DNA from: Aurantimicrobium sp.
GTDB taxonomy: Bacteria > Actinomycetota > Actinomycetes > Actinomycetales > Microbacteriaceae
Length of the DNA: 48,097 nt
NCBI GenBank assembly: GCA_024644865.1
Contig: JAHEGZ010000010.1
Location: 1-48,097 of the forward strand
Reading direction: 5' to 3'
Positions within the stretch are counted from its first letter, which is position 1. Each line of letters begins with the position of its first letter. This document shows, piece by piece, positions 27,888 through 35,293 of this stretch. The position numbers were made by a program, and so were the translations under genes. A model generated the notes under the pieces. The model saw only the letters and a program-made list of their open reading frames with translations, did no database searches and was not told where the DNA came from.

Positions 27888-27907
27888 GACAGCCAATGAT
27901 GGCTGTC
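27888..27907. promoter_or_regulatory. Perfect 20-bp palindrome upstream of ugpC
   Basis: GACAGCCA, four bases, TGGCTGTC lies 54 bp before the ugpC ATG. CATACT just upstream (27875-27880) could be a -10, placing the palindrome at the transcript start. It may be a repressor operator or a 5' hairpin. This is the only notable element in the 142-bp gap between the two divergent genes. Confidence 0.5.
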
Positions 27908-27961
27908 TTCTATTCACAACGGATCGTCCGGCACGTACCTGCCGGTGAAGGAGATACACCC

Positions 27962-29053
27962 ATGGCAACTGTAACTTTCGACAAGGCCACGCGCCTCTAC
28001 CCGGGCACCACAAAGCCCGCCGTCGATGCAATTGACCTCCACATCGTCGACGGCGAGTTTCTCGTCCTCGTTGGCCCTTCGGGCTGTGGAAAGTCGACCA
28101 CTCTGCGCATGCTCGCCGGCCTCGAAGAGGTCAACGGCGGTCGCATCCTCATCGGTGACCGTGACGTGACCAACGTCCCGCCGAAAGACCGCGACATCGC
28201 AATGGTCTTCCAGAACTACGCTCTGTACCCGCACATGTCGGTTGCCGAGAACATGGGCTTCGCCCTCAAGATTGCCGGCGTTGCCAAGGAAGAGCGCGCA
28301 GCCCGCGTTCTCGAGGCAGCTAAGCTCCTTGACCTCGAGCCCTACCTCGACCGTAAGCCCAAGGCTCTCTCGGGTGGTCAGCGTCAGCGCGTCGCAATGG
28401 GTCGCGCCATCGTGCGTAAGCCCCAGGTATTCCTCATGGATGAGCCGCTGTCGAACCTGGACGCCAAGCTCCGCGTTCAGACGCGTACCCAGATCGCCTC
28501 GCTCCAGCGTCGTCTCGGTGTCACGACCGTGTACGTCACCCACGACCAGACCGAGGCTCTGACCATGGGTGACCGTATCGTCGTTCTCAAAGACGGCATC
28601 CTGCAGCAGGTCGGTACCCCGCGCGACCTGTACGAAGCACCGTCGAACATCTTCGTTGCCGGCTTCATCGGTTCGCCAGCCATGAACTTCGTTCCGGCCG
28701 CTGTCGTCGACGGTGGAATCCAGTTCGGAAACACGGTCGGTCAGGTCGATTCTCAGACCCTAAAGAACGCCAAGGGCCACTCGGTCACCGTAGGAGTTCG
28801 CCCCGAGGACTTGGTCATCAGCAAGGGCACGGGCCTCGAGGTCGAAATCGACGTCGTCGAAGAGCTTGGCGCTGACGGATACCTCTACGGTCGCGCTGTC
28901 ATCGACGGAGCAGACCACAACATCGTGGTTCGCGTCGACGGCCGCAGCCACCCGAACCGCGGCGAGAAGATCTTCGTCGAGCCGGTTGCCAAGCACATCC
29001 ACGTGTTTGATACCGAGTCGGGCGAGCGTCTCTCTACCGCTGTTGTGGACTAG
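27962..29053 (+). CDS. ugpC: ABC transporter ATP-binding protein, UgpC/MsiK type
   Basis: Sugar or glycerol-phosphate importer ATPase of 363 residues. Walker A is GPSGCGKST at about 37-45, the signature LSGGQRQRVAMGRA at about 134-147, Walker B VFLMDEPLSNLDA, H-loop VTHDQTEA, and a C-terminal TOBE domain follows (about 290-355). AAGGAG lies eight bases upstream of the ATG. No permease or binding-protein gene is adjacent, so it resembles the orphan MsiK ATPase of Streptomyces that serves several sugar importers. A 20-bp palindrome is upstream and a strong terminator follows. Confidence 0.93.
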   Translation: MATVTFDKATRLYPGTTKPAVDAIDLHIVDGEFLVLVGPSGCGKSTTLRMLAGLEEVNGGRILIGDRDVTNVPPKDRDIAMVFQNYALYPHMSVAENMGFALKIAGVAKEERAARVLEAAKLLDLEPYLDRKPKALSGGQRQRVAMGRAIVRKPQVFLMDEPLSNLDAKLRVQTRTQIASLQRRLGVTTVYVTHDQTEALTMGDRIVVLKDGILQQVGTPRDLYEAPSNIFVAGFIGSPAMNFVPAAVVDGGIQFGNTVGQVDSQTLKNAKGHSVTVGVRPEDLVISKGTGLEVEIDVVEELGADGYLYGRAVIDGADHNIVVRVDGRSHPNRGEKIFVEPVAKHIHVFDTESGERLSTAVVD

Positions 29054-29074
29054 TCCGTAACAATCACAGGCAAC

Positions 29075-29124
29075 GGTGCCCGCGATTCCTCACGTGAGGT
29101 AGTCGCGGGCACCACTGTTTTTAT
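29075..29124 (+). terminator. Intrinsic terminator of ugpC
   Basis: An 11-bp perfect stem (GGTGCCCGCGA / TCGCGGGCACC) encloses a second small hairpin (CCTCACGTGAGG), followed by TTTTTATT. It separates ugpC from the DUF4032 gene, which begins 13 bp later. Confidence 0.88.
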
Positions 29125-29136
29125 TGAAGGTGACCA

Positions 29137-30471
29137 ATGAGCGGCTCCCTGAACATCAGCGCAGCAACTGTCGAACCCGGGCTCATCACTCTGCCGTGGG
29201 ATTACCCCCTCGAAGCCTGGCCCGACGAACTGATCACGGCACTGCCCAAGGGTATTTCTCGTCACATCGTGCGATTCGCGCAGGTTGAAACTCTGGTGGT
29301 CGCGATCAAAGAGACCACCGAAGAGATGGCCCGGGGTGAGTTCGACATGCTCAAGCAGCTCCAGCGCACGAACATTCCGTGCGTGGAGCCTGTCGCGGTT
29401 GTCACGGGTCGTCGGAGTCCGCTGGGCGAAGAGCTGCCGGCCGCACTCATCACGCGACACCTGAAGTTTTCGATGCCGTTCCGAGCCCTGTATTCGACCA
29501 CACTTCGCCCGGAGACCCTGCGCCGCTTGATTGACGCGCTCGCACTGCTCCTCGTTCGACTGCACAACATTGGATTCTTCTGGGGCGACGTGTCACTGTC
29601 GAACACCCTCTTCGTGCGTGACGCCGGTTCGTTTGCCGCCTACCTTGTTGATGCCGAGACTGGGCGCCTCTACCCCACCATTACTGACGGCCAGCGCGCA
29701 CACGACCTCGAGATTGCCCGGATCAACATTGCTGGTGAGCTCATGGACCTTCAAGCAGGCGGGCGTATGGACCAGAGCATCGATCCGGTTGCCATCAGCG
29801 ACCAGATTATGGCCGCGTATGACTCGCTGTGGCACGAACTGAACGATCCTGAGCTTGTGGATGAGTCGGAGTTGTGGCGCATCCAGACGCGCGTACAGCG
29901 CCTCAACGACCTCGGTTTTGATATCGAAGAGCTAGAAATCAAGACGGATGCTGCCGGAACGAAGGTTCGTATTGAACCCAAGGTCGTCGATGCCGGTCAC
30001 CACCAGCGCCGACTCCTGCGGCTCACCGGTCTCGATACCGAAGAGAACCAGGCGCGGCGCCTGCTCAATGACCTCGACCAATACGCTGCCCGTGTATCAC
30101 TTCCCAATCTCGACGAAGAGGTGGTCGCCCACCTGTGGCTCACCCGCGTTTTTGAACCCGTGGTGCGCAGCATCCCCGAGAACCTCGAGCACAAGCTTGA
30201 ATCGGCCGAGCTCTTTCACCAAGTGCTCGAGCATCGCTGGTACATGTCTGAACGAGAAAAGCGTGACATTCCCCTGAACGAGGCCGTTCGTGATTATGCC
30301 GATAACGTGCTCGTGAATCGTCGCGACGAAGAAATAATGCTCAATCCCCCGACCGAGGCAATCACCATGCCCACCGTCATCTGGCGAGACAGTGACAGCC
30401 GGTGGGGTGATGGCGAGATTCCGCCACGCGGCCCCGACGAACCCGAGCGAGACTGGCGCGACCTGGTTTAG
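29137..30471 (+). CDS. DUF4032 protein with kinase-like fold
   Basis: A 444-residue protein of the DUF4032 family. Residues 75-180 look like a lipopolysaccharide-kinase-type protein kinase fold: a region ALITRHLKFSMPFRALY, then LVRLHNIGFFWGDVSLSNTLF, in which the D and N match catalytic-loop positions, then LVDAETG in the place of DFG. The Gly-rich N-lobe is poorly marked. The C-terminal domain, about 200-440, is specific to the family. GAAGGTGA lies just before the ATG. Adjacency to ugpC/msiK is recurrent in Actinobacteria and may mean a functional link. Function unknown. Confidence 0.82.
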   Translation: MSGSLNISAATVEPGLITLPWDYPLEAWPDELITALPKGISRHIVRFAQVETLVVAIKETTEEMARGEFDMLKQLQRTNIPCVEPVAVVTGRRSPLGEELPAALITRHLKFSMPFRALYSTTLRPETLRRLIDALALLLVRLHNIGFFWGDVSLSNTLFVRDAGSFAAYLVDAETGRLYPTITDGQRAHDLEIARINIAGELMDLQAGGRMDQSIDPVAISDQIMAAYDSLWHELNDPELVDESELWRIQTRVQRLNDLGFDIEELEIKTDAAGTKVRIEPKVVDAGHHQRRLLRLTGLDTEENQARRLLNDLDQYAARVSLPNLDEEVVAHLWLTRVFEPVVRSIPENLEHKLESAELFHQVLEHRWYMSEREKRDIPLNEAVRDYADNVLVNRRDEEIMLNPPTEAITMPTVIWRDSDSRWGDGEIPPRGPDEPERDWRDLV

Positions 30472-30493
30472 CAAAAGTTCGCACGCCTGCCAT

Positions 30494-30499
30494 TAAGCT
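30494..30499 (+). promoter_or_regulatory. Candidate leaderless -10 for corA
   Basis: TAAGCT ends 6 nt before the corA ATG. No Shine-Dalgarno sequence exists in the 34-bp gap after the DUF4032 gene. Confidence 0.45.
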
Positions 30500-30505
30500 C
30501 CAAAC

Positions 30506-31522
30506 ATGCCCATCGTCGACAACGCCATCTACCGCGGCGGACAGCGAGTTCTGACCCCGTCGTCACTTGAGGAGACGTTCGAGCATCTTCAGGATGACGG
30601 CACGTTTGCCTGGATCGGTCTGTATCGTCCTTCGGACGCAGAAATCGATGCGGTCGCAGCCGAGTTCGAGTTGCACCCGCTGGCCGTCGAAGATGCCAAG
30701 AAGGGGCACCAGCGGCCCAAAATCGAGCGTTACGGTCACACTCTGTTCACAGTGCTTCGCCCGGCCCGCTACATCGACTCATCCGAAACCGTAGAGTTCG
30801 GCGAGGTACACGTCTTCACCGGACCGCGATTCGTTGTCACCATTCGTCACGCTGAGTCGCCGAATCTGGCTGCCGTGCGCAAGCGGATGGAGGCCCAACC
30901 CGAGCTGCTGCGCTTGGGTTCAGAGGCCGTGCTGTACGCCATCCTTGACCAAGTTGTCGACGAGTACCTGCCGGTCACACTCGGTATCGAAAATGACCTC
31001 GACGAAATCGACGACACCCTGTTTTCAGGGTCGACGGAACTAACCCGACGCATTTACCTGCTGGCCTCCGAGATTGTTGGATATCAGCGTGCGGTCCTCC
31101 CACTGCCCGACATCATTGCTCAGCTCAGTGATGGCTTTTCGAAGTACAACGTGGCTTCGGAACTGCAGAGTTATCTTCGGGATGTGCACGACCACGCAAT
31201 TACTGTCGTCGAGCGCTCGAACGAGTTCCGTCAACACATTCAAAACGCGCTGAGCACACACCACACACTGGTCGGTCAAGAGCAGAACCAAGAGATGCAG
31301 CGTCTTTCCGAAGTGAGCCTGCGTCAGGGTGAAGAAGTCAAGAAGATTTCGAGCTGGGCAGCCATCATCTTCGCACCCACACTCATTGCCGGCATTTACG
31401 GCATGAATTTCACGCACATGCCCGAGCTTGACTGGGTGTGGGGCTACCCGATGGCACTCGTGTTGATGTTTGGCTTCGCGGGAGCCCTGTACATCATCTT
31501 CAAAAAGCGCAACTGGCTATAA
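30506..31522 (+). CDS. corA: CorA-family Mg2+/Co2+ channel
   Basis: Pentameric divalent-cation channel of 338 residues. The large N-terminal cytoplasmic domain ends near residue 275; two C-terminal helices follow, with the diagnostic YGMNF motif at the end of the first (IFAPTLIAGIYGMNFTHMPE) and a basic tail IIFKKRNWL. The loop reads THMPELDWVWGYP. The ATG at 30506 has no Shine-Dalgarno sequence and is probably leaderless. An intrinsic terminator begins two bases after the stop. Confidence 0.95.
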   Translation: MPIVDNAIYRGGQRVLTPSSLEETFEHLQDDGTFAWIGLYRPSDAEIDAVAAEFELHPLAVEDAKKGHQRPKIERYGHTLFTVLRPARYIDSSETVEFGEVHVFTGPRFVVTIRHAESPNLAAVRKRMEAQPELLRLGSEAVLYAILDQVVDEYLPVTLGIENDLDEIDDTLFSGSTELTRRIYLLASEIVGYQRAVLPLPDIIAQLSDGFSKYNVASELQSYLRDVHDHAITVVERSNEFRQHIQNALSTHHTLVGQEQNQEMQRLSEVSLRQGEEVKKISSWAAIIFAPTLIAGIYGMNFTHMPELDWVWGYPMALVLMFGFAGALYIIFKKRNWL

Positions 31523-31523
31523 A

Positions 31524-31546
31524 AAAATCCCCACGAAGGGGATTTT
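31524..31546. terminator. Bidirectional terminator between corA and tRNA-Ala
   Basis: AAAATCCCC, five bases, GGGGATTTT. It has a T run on both strands, so it can end corA (plus) and the tRNA transcript (minus). Confidence 0.9.
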
Positions 31547-31553
31547 CTCTTTG

Positions 31554-31626
31554 TGGATCTGAGGGGACTCGAACCCCTGACCCCCTGCATGCCATGCAGG
31601 TGCGCTACCAGCTGCGCCACAGACCC
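31554..31626 (-). tRNA. tRNA-Ala (GGC anticodon)
   Basis: 73 nt with acceptor stem GGGTCTG/CAGATCC and discriminator A. The D arm is GCGC-AGCTGGTA-GCGC, the anticodon arm CCTGC-ATGGCAT-GCAGG with GGC at the centre, and the T arm AGGGG-TTCGAGT-CCCCT. CCA is not encoded. The tRNA lies downstream of rsfS on the same strand, a usual actinobacterial position. Confidence 0.96.
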
Positions 31627-31630
31627 AAAG

Positions 31631-31650
31631 CTCGTTACTTACGCAACGAG
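31631..31650 (-). terminator. Weak hairpin between rsfS and tRNA-Ala
   Basis: A 6-bp stem CTCGTT / AACGAG with an 8-base loop just upstream of the tRNA on the minus strand. It is followed by only three T, so it may be a weak terminator or a processing site. Confidence 0.3.
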
Positions 31651-31666
31651 TTTCTAGATTACTACA

Positions 31667-32050
31667 TCAATCCAGCGCTTCAGAACGCGTGACGGGTTCC
31701 GGAAGAGCGAGAACCGGGCAGTCCTTCCAGAGGCGTTCGAGACCGTAATACAGGCGGTCTTCCTCATGAAAAACGTGGACGATTAGGTCGCCGAAATCCA
31801 TCAGAACCCAGCGGCCCTCAGCCTTGCCCTCGCGACGAAGCGGCTTGGTTCCAGATTCGATGAGCTTGTCTTCAATCTCGCCAGCTATGGCGCTGACGTT
31901 GCGCTCGTTACGTCCGCTGACAATGAAGAAGATGTCTGTCAGCGGCAACGGCTCGGAAACATCCAGCGCAACAGCGTCAACTCCACCTTTGGCGTCGGCC
32001 GCAGCAGCAGCAATGGCCAAGTGCTCAAGAGCTTGAGGAGTTGCAGTCAA
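31667..32050 (-). CDS. rsfS: Ribosome silencing factor RsfS
   Basis: RsfS binds L14 and blocks subunit joining when nutrients are scarce. The 127-residue protein shows the family core: GVDAVALDVSEPLPLTDIFFIVSGRNERNV (one region at about 22-52) and GRWVLMDFGDLIVHVFHEEDRLYYGLERLW (about 77-107). The likely start is a TTG at 32050 (LTATPQALEHLAI read as MTATPQ), with AGAAG six bases upstream. A longer ORF from 32116 would overlap the previous gene with unrelated residues. It follows nadD and the tail-anchored gene, consistent with the conserved nadD-rsfS pair. Confidence 0.93.
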   Translation of the reverse strand: MTATPQALEHLAIAAAAADAKGGVDAVALDVSEPLPLTDIFFIVSGRNERNVSAIAGEIEDKLIESGTKPLRREGKAEGRWVLMDFGDLIVHVFHEEDRLYYGLERLWKDCPVLALPEPVTRSEALD

Positions 32051-32072
32051 GAAGTACTTCTTTCGTTGGTGG

Positions 32073-33197
32073 TTAGAAAACGTGCAGGAAGAAATTGGCG
32101 ACGAACAGACCGACAACTCCCACGGCCAAGACGGCTGCCGTGATGGCCAGAACGACCGGCAATTTCTCGGAAGTGCGGCGAGGAGCAGTAACCGTCACAG
32201 TGGTTCCCGAGAACGAGCTCACCGCCTGGGCAGCGCTTACTGGCGCCAAGTCTTGGCTGGATGTTACAAGTTCACTGTCAGGAGACAGATCGACATCCAA
32301 GGTGTCGAGGCTGTTCGTGTCTGCTCCCACCGAGGCGATACCTGCCGGAAGTGTTATCTGCCCCGTGATGACAATCTCGCCGGTCTGATTGAGCTGAGCG
32401 ATGACATCGGGGTCATCTTCGGGCAGCGTGGGCAAAATCAGTGCGTGGCCAGCGATGGGTACAACACCCGTCGATGACGTCGAAATCATGAACGGCTCAA
32501 ATTCACTGGTGATTTCGGAATGGTCGTCACGCTGGTCAATGACCACGGGCTCATCGGCGAACTCGGAGACCTCGGTCGTGACAATGACGGGCTCGGGCTC
32601 TGGCTCTGGCTCGGGCTCTGACACCGAGTCAGAGACCGACTCTCCCGAAAGAAGATTAGCGAGCTGCTCTGTGGTGAGCTCGTCTTCGATCTCATCCTCG
32701 AGTTCTACTTCGATCTCATCGGCGTCTTGAGCAGCTAGAGACTGTGAAAGTACAGGAATCTCAGCGGTACGACGCTGCTCCAAAATACGCTCATCGCGAC
32801 CCGAAATGGTGTCAGGGAAAACACTCTGCGCTACCACGGGTGCGACCGGCGGCAACACGGGCGGAGCTGGCGGAGCAGGAGCCGCAGCGGGTGGGGCAGG
32901 CGGAGCAGCAGGTGGCGGGGCAGGAGCTACTGCGGGTGGCGCGACCGGAGGTACAACAGGAGCAGAAACAGGAGCAGGCGCTACGGGAGCAACAACCGGC
33001 GCGATGGCCGTGACGGGCTCACCAGTCGGGCGAATGATTGGAATAGCACCCGTGAGCGCTTGAACGTCACCCGTGGCATTGAAAGCCGCAATAGCGTCGG
33101 CAGGGTTGATGCCTTTGGCCTCGAGCTCGCGCATGGCTCGTCGAGAGAGGTCACCGTAGGGGTTAAGCGGTCCCCTGGTTTCACTCTCGTTGCTCAC
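32073..33197 (-). CDS. Unknown Ala/Pro-rich, acidic, tail-anchored membrane protein
   Basis: I do not recognise a named family. The 374 residues divide into a conserved-looking N-terminus (RGPLNPYGDLSRRAMRELEAKG, residues 8-29), a long Ala/Pro/Val-rich stretch (about 62-128), an acidic section with a run of EP dipeptides (about 170-215), a mixed region, and one C-terminal helix at about 345-372 (LPVVLAITAAVLAVGVVGLF region) with almost nothing after it. This predicts a cytoplasmic protein held by its C-terminal tail. GTG at 33197 overlaps the nadD stop as GTGA and has GGAGA upstream. It lies between nadD and rsfS, 22 bp before the latter. Confidence 0.8.
   Translation of the reverse strand: MSNESETRGPLNPYGDLSRRAMRELEAKGINPADAIAAFNATGDVQALTGAIPIIRPTGEPVTAIAPVVAPVAPAPVSAPVVPPVAPPAVAPAPPPAAPPAPPAAAPAPPAPPVLPPVAPVVAQSVFPDTISGRDERILEQRRTAEIPVLSQSLAAQDADEIEVELEDEIEDELTTEQLANLLSGESVSDSVSEPEPEPEPEPVIVTTEVSEFADEPVVIDQRDDHSEITSEFEPFMISTSSTGVVPIAGHALILPTLPEDDPDVIAQLNQTGEIVITGQITLPAGIASVGADTNSLDTLDVDLSPDSELVTSSQDLAPVSAAQAVSSFSGTTVTVTAPRRTSEKLPVVLAITAAVLAVGVVGLFVANFFLHVF
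32590..32619. repeat. Five-copy hexamer repeat inside the Ala/Pro-rich gene
   Basis: Five tandem copies of GGCTCK (K is G or T) encode the EP run on the minus strand. Such tracts can change copy number by slippage in steps of two residues without breaking the frame. Confidence 0.75.
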
Positions 33198-33793
33198 GCG
33201 TCTCTCCGATAAAGCTGGTGTTCAGTGATGTATTCGTAAACCGGCGATGTCAGCATGTACTCAACGGGTCGGCCGTATCGAAGTCGATCGCGGCAGTCCG
33301 TTGAAGAAATGTCGATAGCTGGAACTGTAAGCAATGTTACGGCACCGGGAGGTGTTTGCTCGGAGCCCGCGACATAACCCGGACGAGCCATGGCAACAAC
33401 GTGCGCGAGCGTAAATATGCGCTCAAAGTCTTTCCAGGTGTGCATGGTGAGTAGGGCATCCGTGCCAATCAACAGGAAGAGTTCAGCTCCCGGGTGGGCG
33501 GCGGCAATATCGGTGAGGGTGTCAACCGTGTAAGTGTTTCCACCACGGTCGATATCAACCGTGCTGGCATGAAACTTTGGATGCCCGGCAATGGCCGCGC
33601 GCACCATCTCGAGCCGATGCACTGCACTGGTCTCGGGATCCTTTTGCCAAGGCGCGAACGCCGGCACAAACAGCACTTCGCTCAGATTGAGCGCATGAGC
33701 CGCTTCACTGGCAACAACGAGGTGCCCGGCATGAATGGGGTCAAAGGTGCCCCCCATGACCCCGATGCGTTGAGGAGCGTTCGGAGTGGCCAT
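33194..33793 (-). CDS. nadD: Nicotinate-nucleotide adenylyltransferase
   Basis: Joins nicotinate mononucleotide and ATP to make deamido-NAD. The 199-residue protein has GGTFDPIHAGHLVVA at about residues 14-28, the HxGH-type nucleotidyltransferase signature, FVPAFAPWQK, and the C-terminal DISSTDCRDRLRYG, where the family has ISST-x-IR. The ATG at 33793 has no Shine-Dalgarno sequence. TAGGTT ends eight bases upstream and its TAG is the stop codon of the preceding 60-residue gene. The stop overlaps the next gene by 4 bp. Confidence 0.95.
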   Translation of the reverse strand: MATPNAPQRIGVMGGTFDPIHAGHLVVASEAAHALNLSEVLFVPAFAPWQKDPETSAVHRLEMVRAAIAGHPKFHASTVDIDRGGNTYTVDTLTDIAAAHPGAELFLLIGTDALLTMHTWKDFERIFTLAHVVAMARPGYVAGSEQTPPGAVTLLTVPAIDISSTDCRDRLRYGRPVEYMLTSPVYEYITEHQLYRRDA

Positions 33794-33801
33794 GTGGCGA
33801 G

Positions 33802-33807
33802 AACCTA
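33802..33807 (-). promoter_or_regulatory. Candidate -10 for nadD containing the upstream stop codon
   Basis: TAGGTT on the minus strand. Its first three bases are the stop codon of the 60-residue gene and it ends 8 nt before the nadD ATG. Confidence 0.4.
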
Positions 33808-33987
33808 GTGGTGTCCGCCCGAGGACTTGTCGGACTTGTGTGAGTGACGGTTCGCAACGTCACGGTAGGTGAAGATTGCCAGACCCATCAAGAAGAACGC
33901 ACCAAGGGCGATAAGACCAAAAACCGGTGCGGGAAGAACGAGCGGGTGCAAGGTTTCGCCTTCGGCGAGAACAGAAAGAATGTTCAT
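33805..33987 (-). CDS. Unknown 60-residue membrane protein with His-rich tail
   Basis: Small protein with one helix at about residues 20-42 (PVFGLIALGAFFLMGLAIF) and a short polar C-terminus NRHSHKSDKSSGGHH, rich in His and Ser. GGAG lies nine bases before the ATG, supporting a real gene. It lies between proA (30-bp gap) and nadD, a position where short membrane ORFs recur in Microbacteriaceae. I know of no function. The terminal His residues might bind metal, but this is guesswork. Confidence 0.72.
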   Translation of the reverse strand: MNILSVLAEGETLHPLVLPAPVFGLIALGAFFLMGLAIFTYRDVANRHSHKSDKSSGGHH

Positions 33988-34017
33988 TTCTTCTCCAGGT
34001 AAGTCGTTGCTAAAAGT

Positions 34018-35280
34018 CTACTTGCGAATCTGACCAGAGCCGCGTACCAACCACTTCGTGCTGGTGATTTCTTGCAGCCCCATGGGGCCACGAGCGTGAA
34101 GCTTCTGAGTTGAAATGCCAACCTCGGCACCGAATCCGAATTCGCCACCATCGGTGAATCGCGTTGAGGCATTCACCATCACCACGGCCGAGTCAACCTC
34201 AGCCAAGAACCTTTCGGCATTGGCAACATCATTAGTGATGATGCTTTCCGTGTGGTGAGTGGAATAACGACGGATGTGCGCAATAGCCTCATCGAGATCG
34301 GCAACCACCTTCACTGCGATGTCCATCGAGTAGTACTCCTGGCCAAAGTCGTCATCAGTTACTGGAACGCTGTCAGCGAAGATTGCTCGCGTTTTTTCGC
34401 AGCCATGGATGGTGACACCCGAGTCGTGAAGTTTCTGCAGAACGGACGGCAACACACGGTGAGCGGCTGACTCAACAACGAGCAGAGTTTCGAGCGCGTT
34501 GCAGACGCTCACCCGCTGGGTCTTTGAGTTGTGCACGATGTCGACGGACCAGTCAATGTTGGCGCTCTCGTCAATGACCACGTGAACAACGCCGGCTCCG
34601 GTTTCGATCACAGGGACCTTCGACTCCATCACGACCGTGTTGATCAGATCTGCGCTTCCGCGAGGGATGAGCACGTCGACAAATCCACGGGCGGCCATGA
34701 GCGCCTTGGCGCCGTCACGACCGTACGAGTCGATGGTCTGAACAGCATCGCGCGGAAGACCAACGCTAGCCAGAGCGTCTTGAATGACCTGCACGAGTGC
34801 ACGGTTGGAGTTTTCAGCGGCGGTGCCACCGCGCAAAACGACCGCGTTGCCGCTCTTGAGTGCAAGAGCAGCAATGTCAACGGTCACATTGGGGCGAGCT
34901 TCGTAGATGGCTCCCACCACACCGAACGGCACCCGCACCTCACTCAGGTGAACGCCGTTGGGCATGTCCATTCCGCGAATGACCTGACCAACCGGGTCGG
35001 TGAGCTTGACGATGTCGCGTACCGCAGCGGCAAGGCCTCGAATGCGTGACTCATTGAGCAACAGACGGTCTTGCAATCCAGTGCTCAGACCGTTTTTCTG
35101 GCCGTTTGCGAGATCTTTAGCGTTCTCGGCGATGATGACGTCAACGGAGGCGTCCAGTCCGACAGCAATCGCCTCCAGCGCAGCGTTTTTGACCGACGTG
35201 GTCAGCGTCGCCAGCGCGAACGACGATTCGCGAGCTGCCGCTAGTTGCGCGTCAAATTCAGGGGTGAGAAGCGATGCCAT
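34018..35280 (-). CDS. proA: Gamma-glutamyl phosphate reductase
   Basis: NADPH-dependent second step of proline synthesis. The 420-residue protein has the aldehyde-dehydrogenase-like fold; the catalytic Cys is in TQRVSVCNALETLLV (about residues 246-260) and the nucleotide region includes GVVGAIYEARPNVTVD. The ATG at 35280 has no Shine-Dalgarno sequence. TAGCAT ends seven bases upstream and contains the proB stop codon TAG. proB is 10 bp upstream, so both cotranscription and an own leaderless mRNA are possible. Confidence 0.96.
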   Translation of the reverse strand: MASLLTPEFDAQLAAARESSFALATLTTSVKNAALEAIAVGLDASVDVIIAENAKDLANGQKNGLSTGLQDRLLLNESRIRGLAAAVRDIVKLTDPVGQVIRGMDMPNGVHLSEVRVPFGVVGAIYEARPNVTVDIAALALKSGNAVVLRGGTAAENSNRALVQVIQDALASVGLPRDAVQTIDSYGRDGAKALMAARGFVDVLIPRGSADLINTVVMESKVPVIETGAGVVHVVIDESANIDWSVDIVHNSKTQRVSVCNALETLLVVESAAHRVLPSVLQKLHDSGVTIHGCEKTRAIFADSVPVTDDDFGQEYYSMDIAVKVVADLDEAIAHIRRYSTHHTESIITNDVANAERFLAEVDSAVVMVNASTRFTDGGEFGFGAEVGISTQKLHARGPMGLQEITSTKWLVRGSGQIRK

Positions 35281-35287
35281 GAGTCAA

Positions 35288-35293
35288 ATGCTA
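35288..35293 (-). promoter_or_regulatory. Candidate -10 for proA containing the proB stop codon
   Basis: TAGCAT on the minus strand. TAG ends proB and the hexamer ends 7 nt before the proA ATG. Confidence 0.45.
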
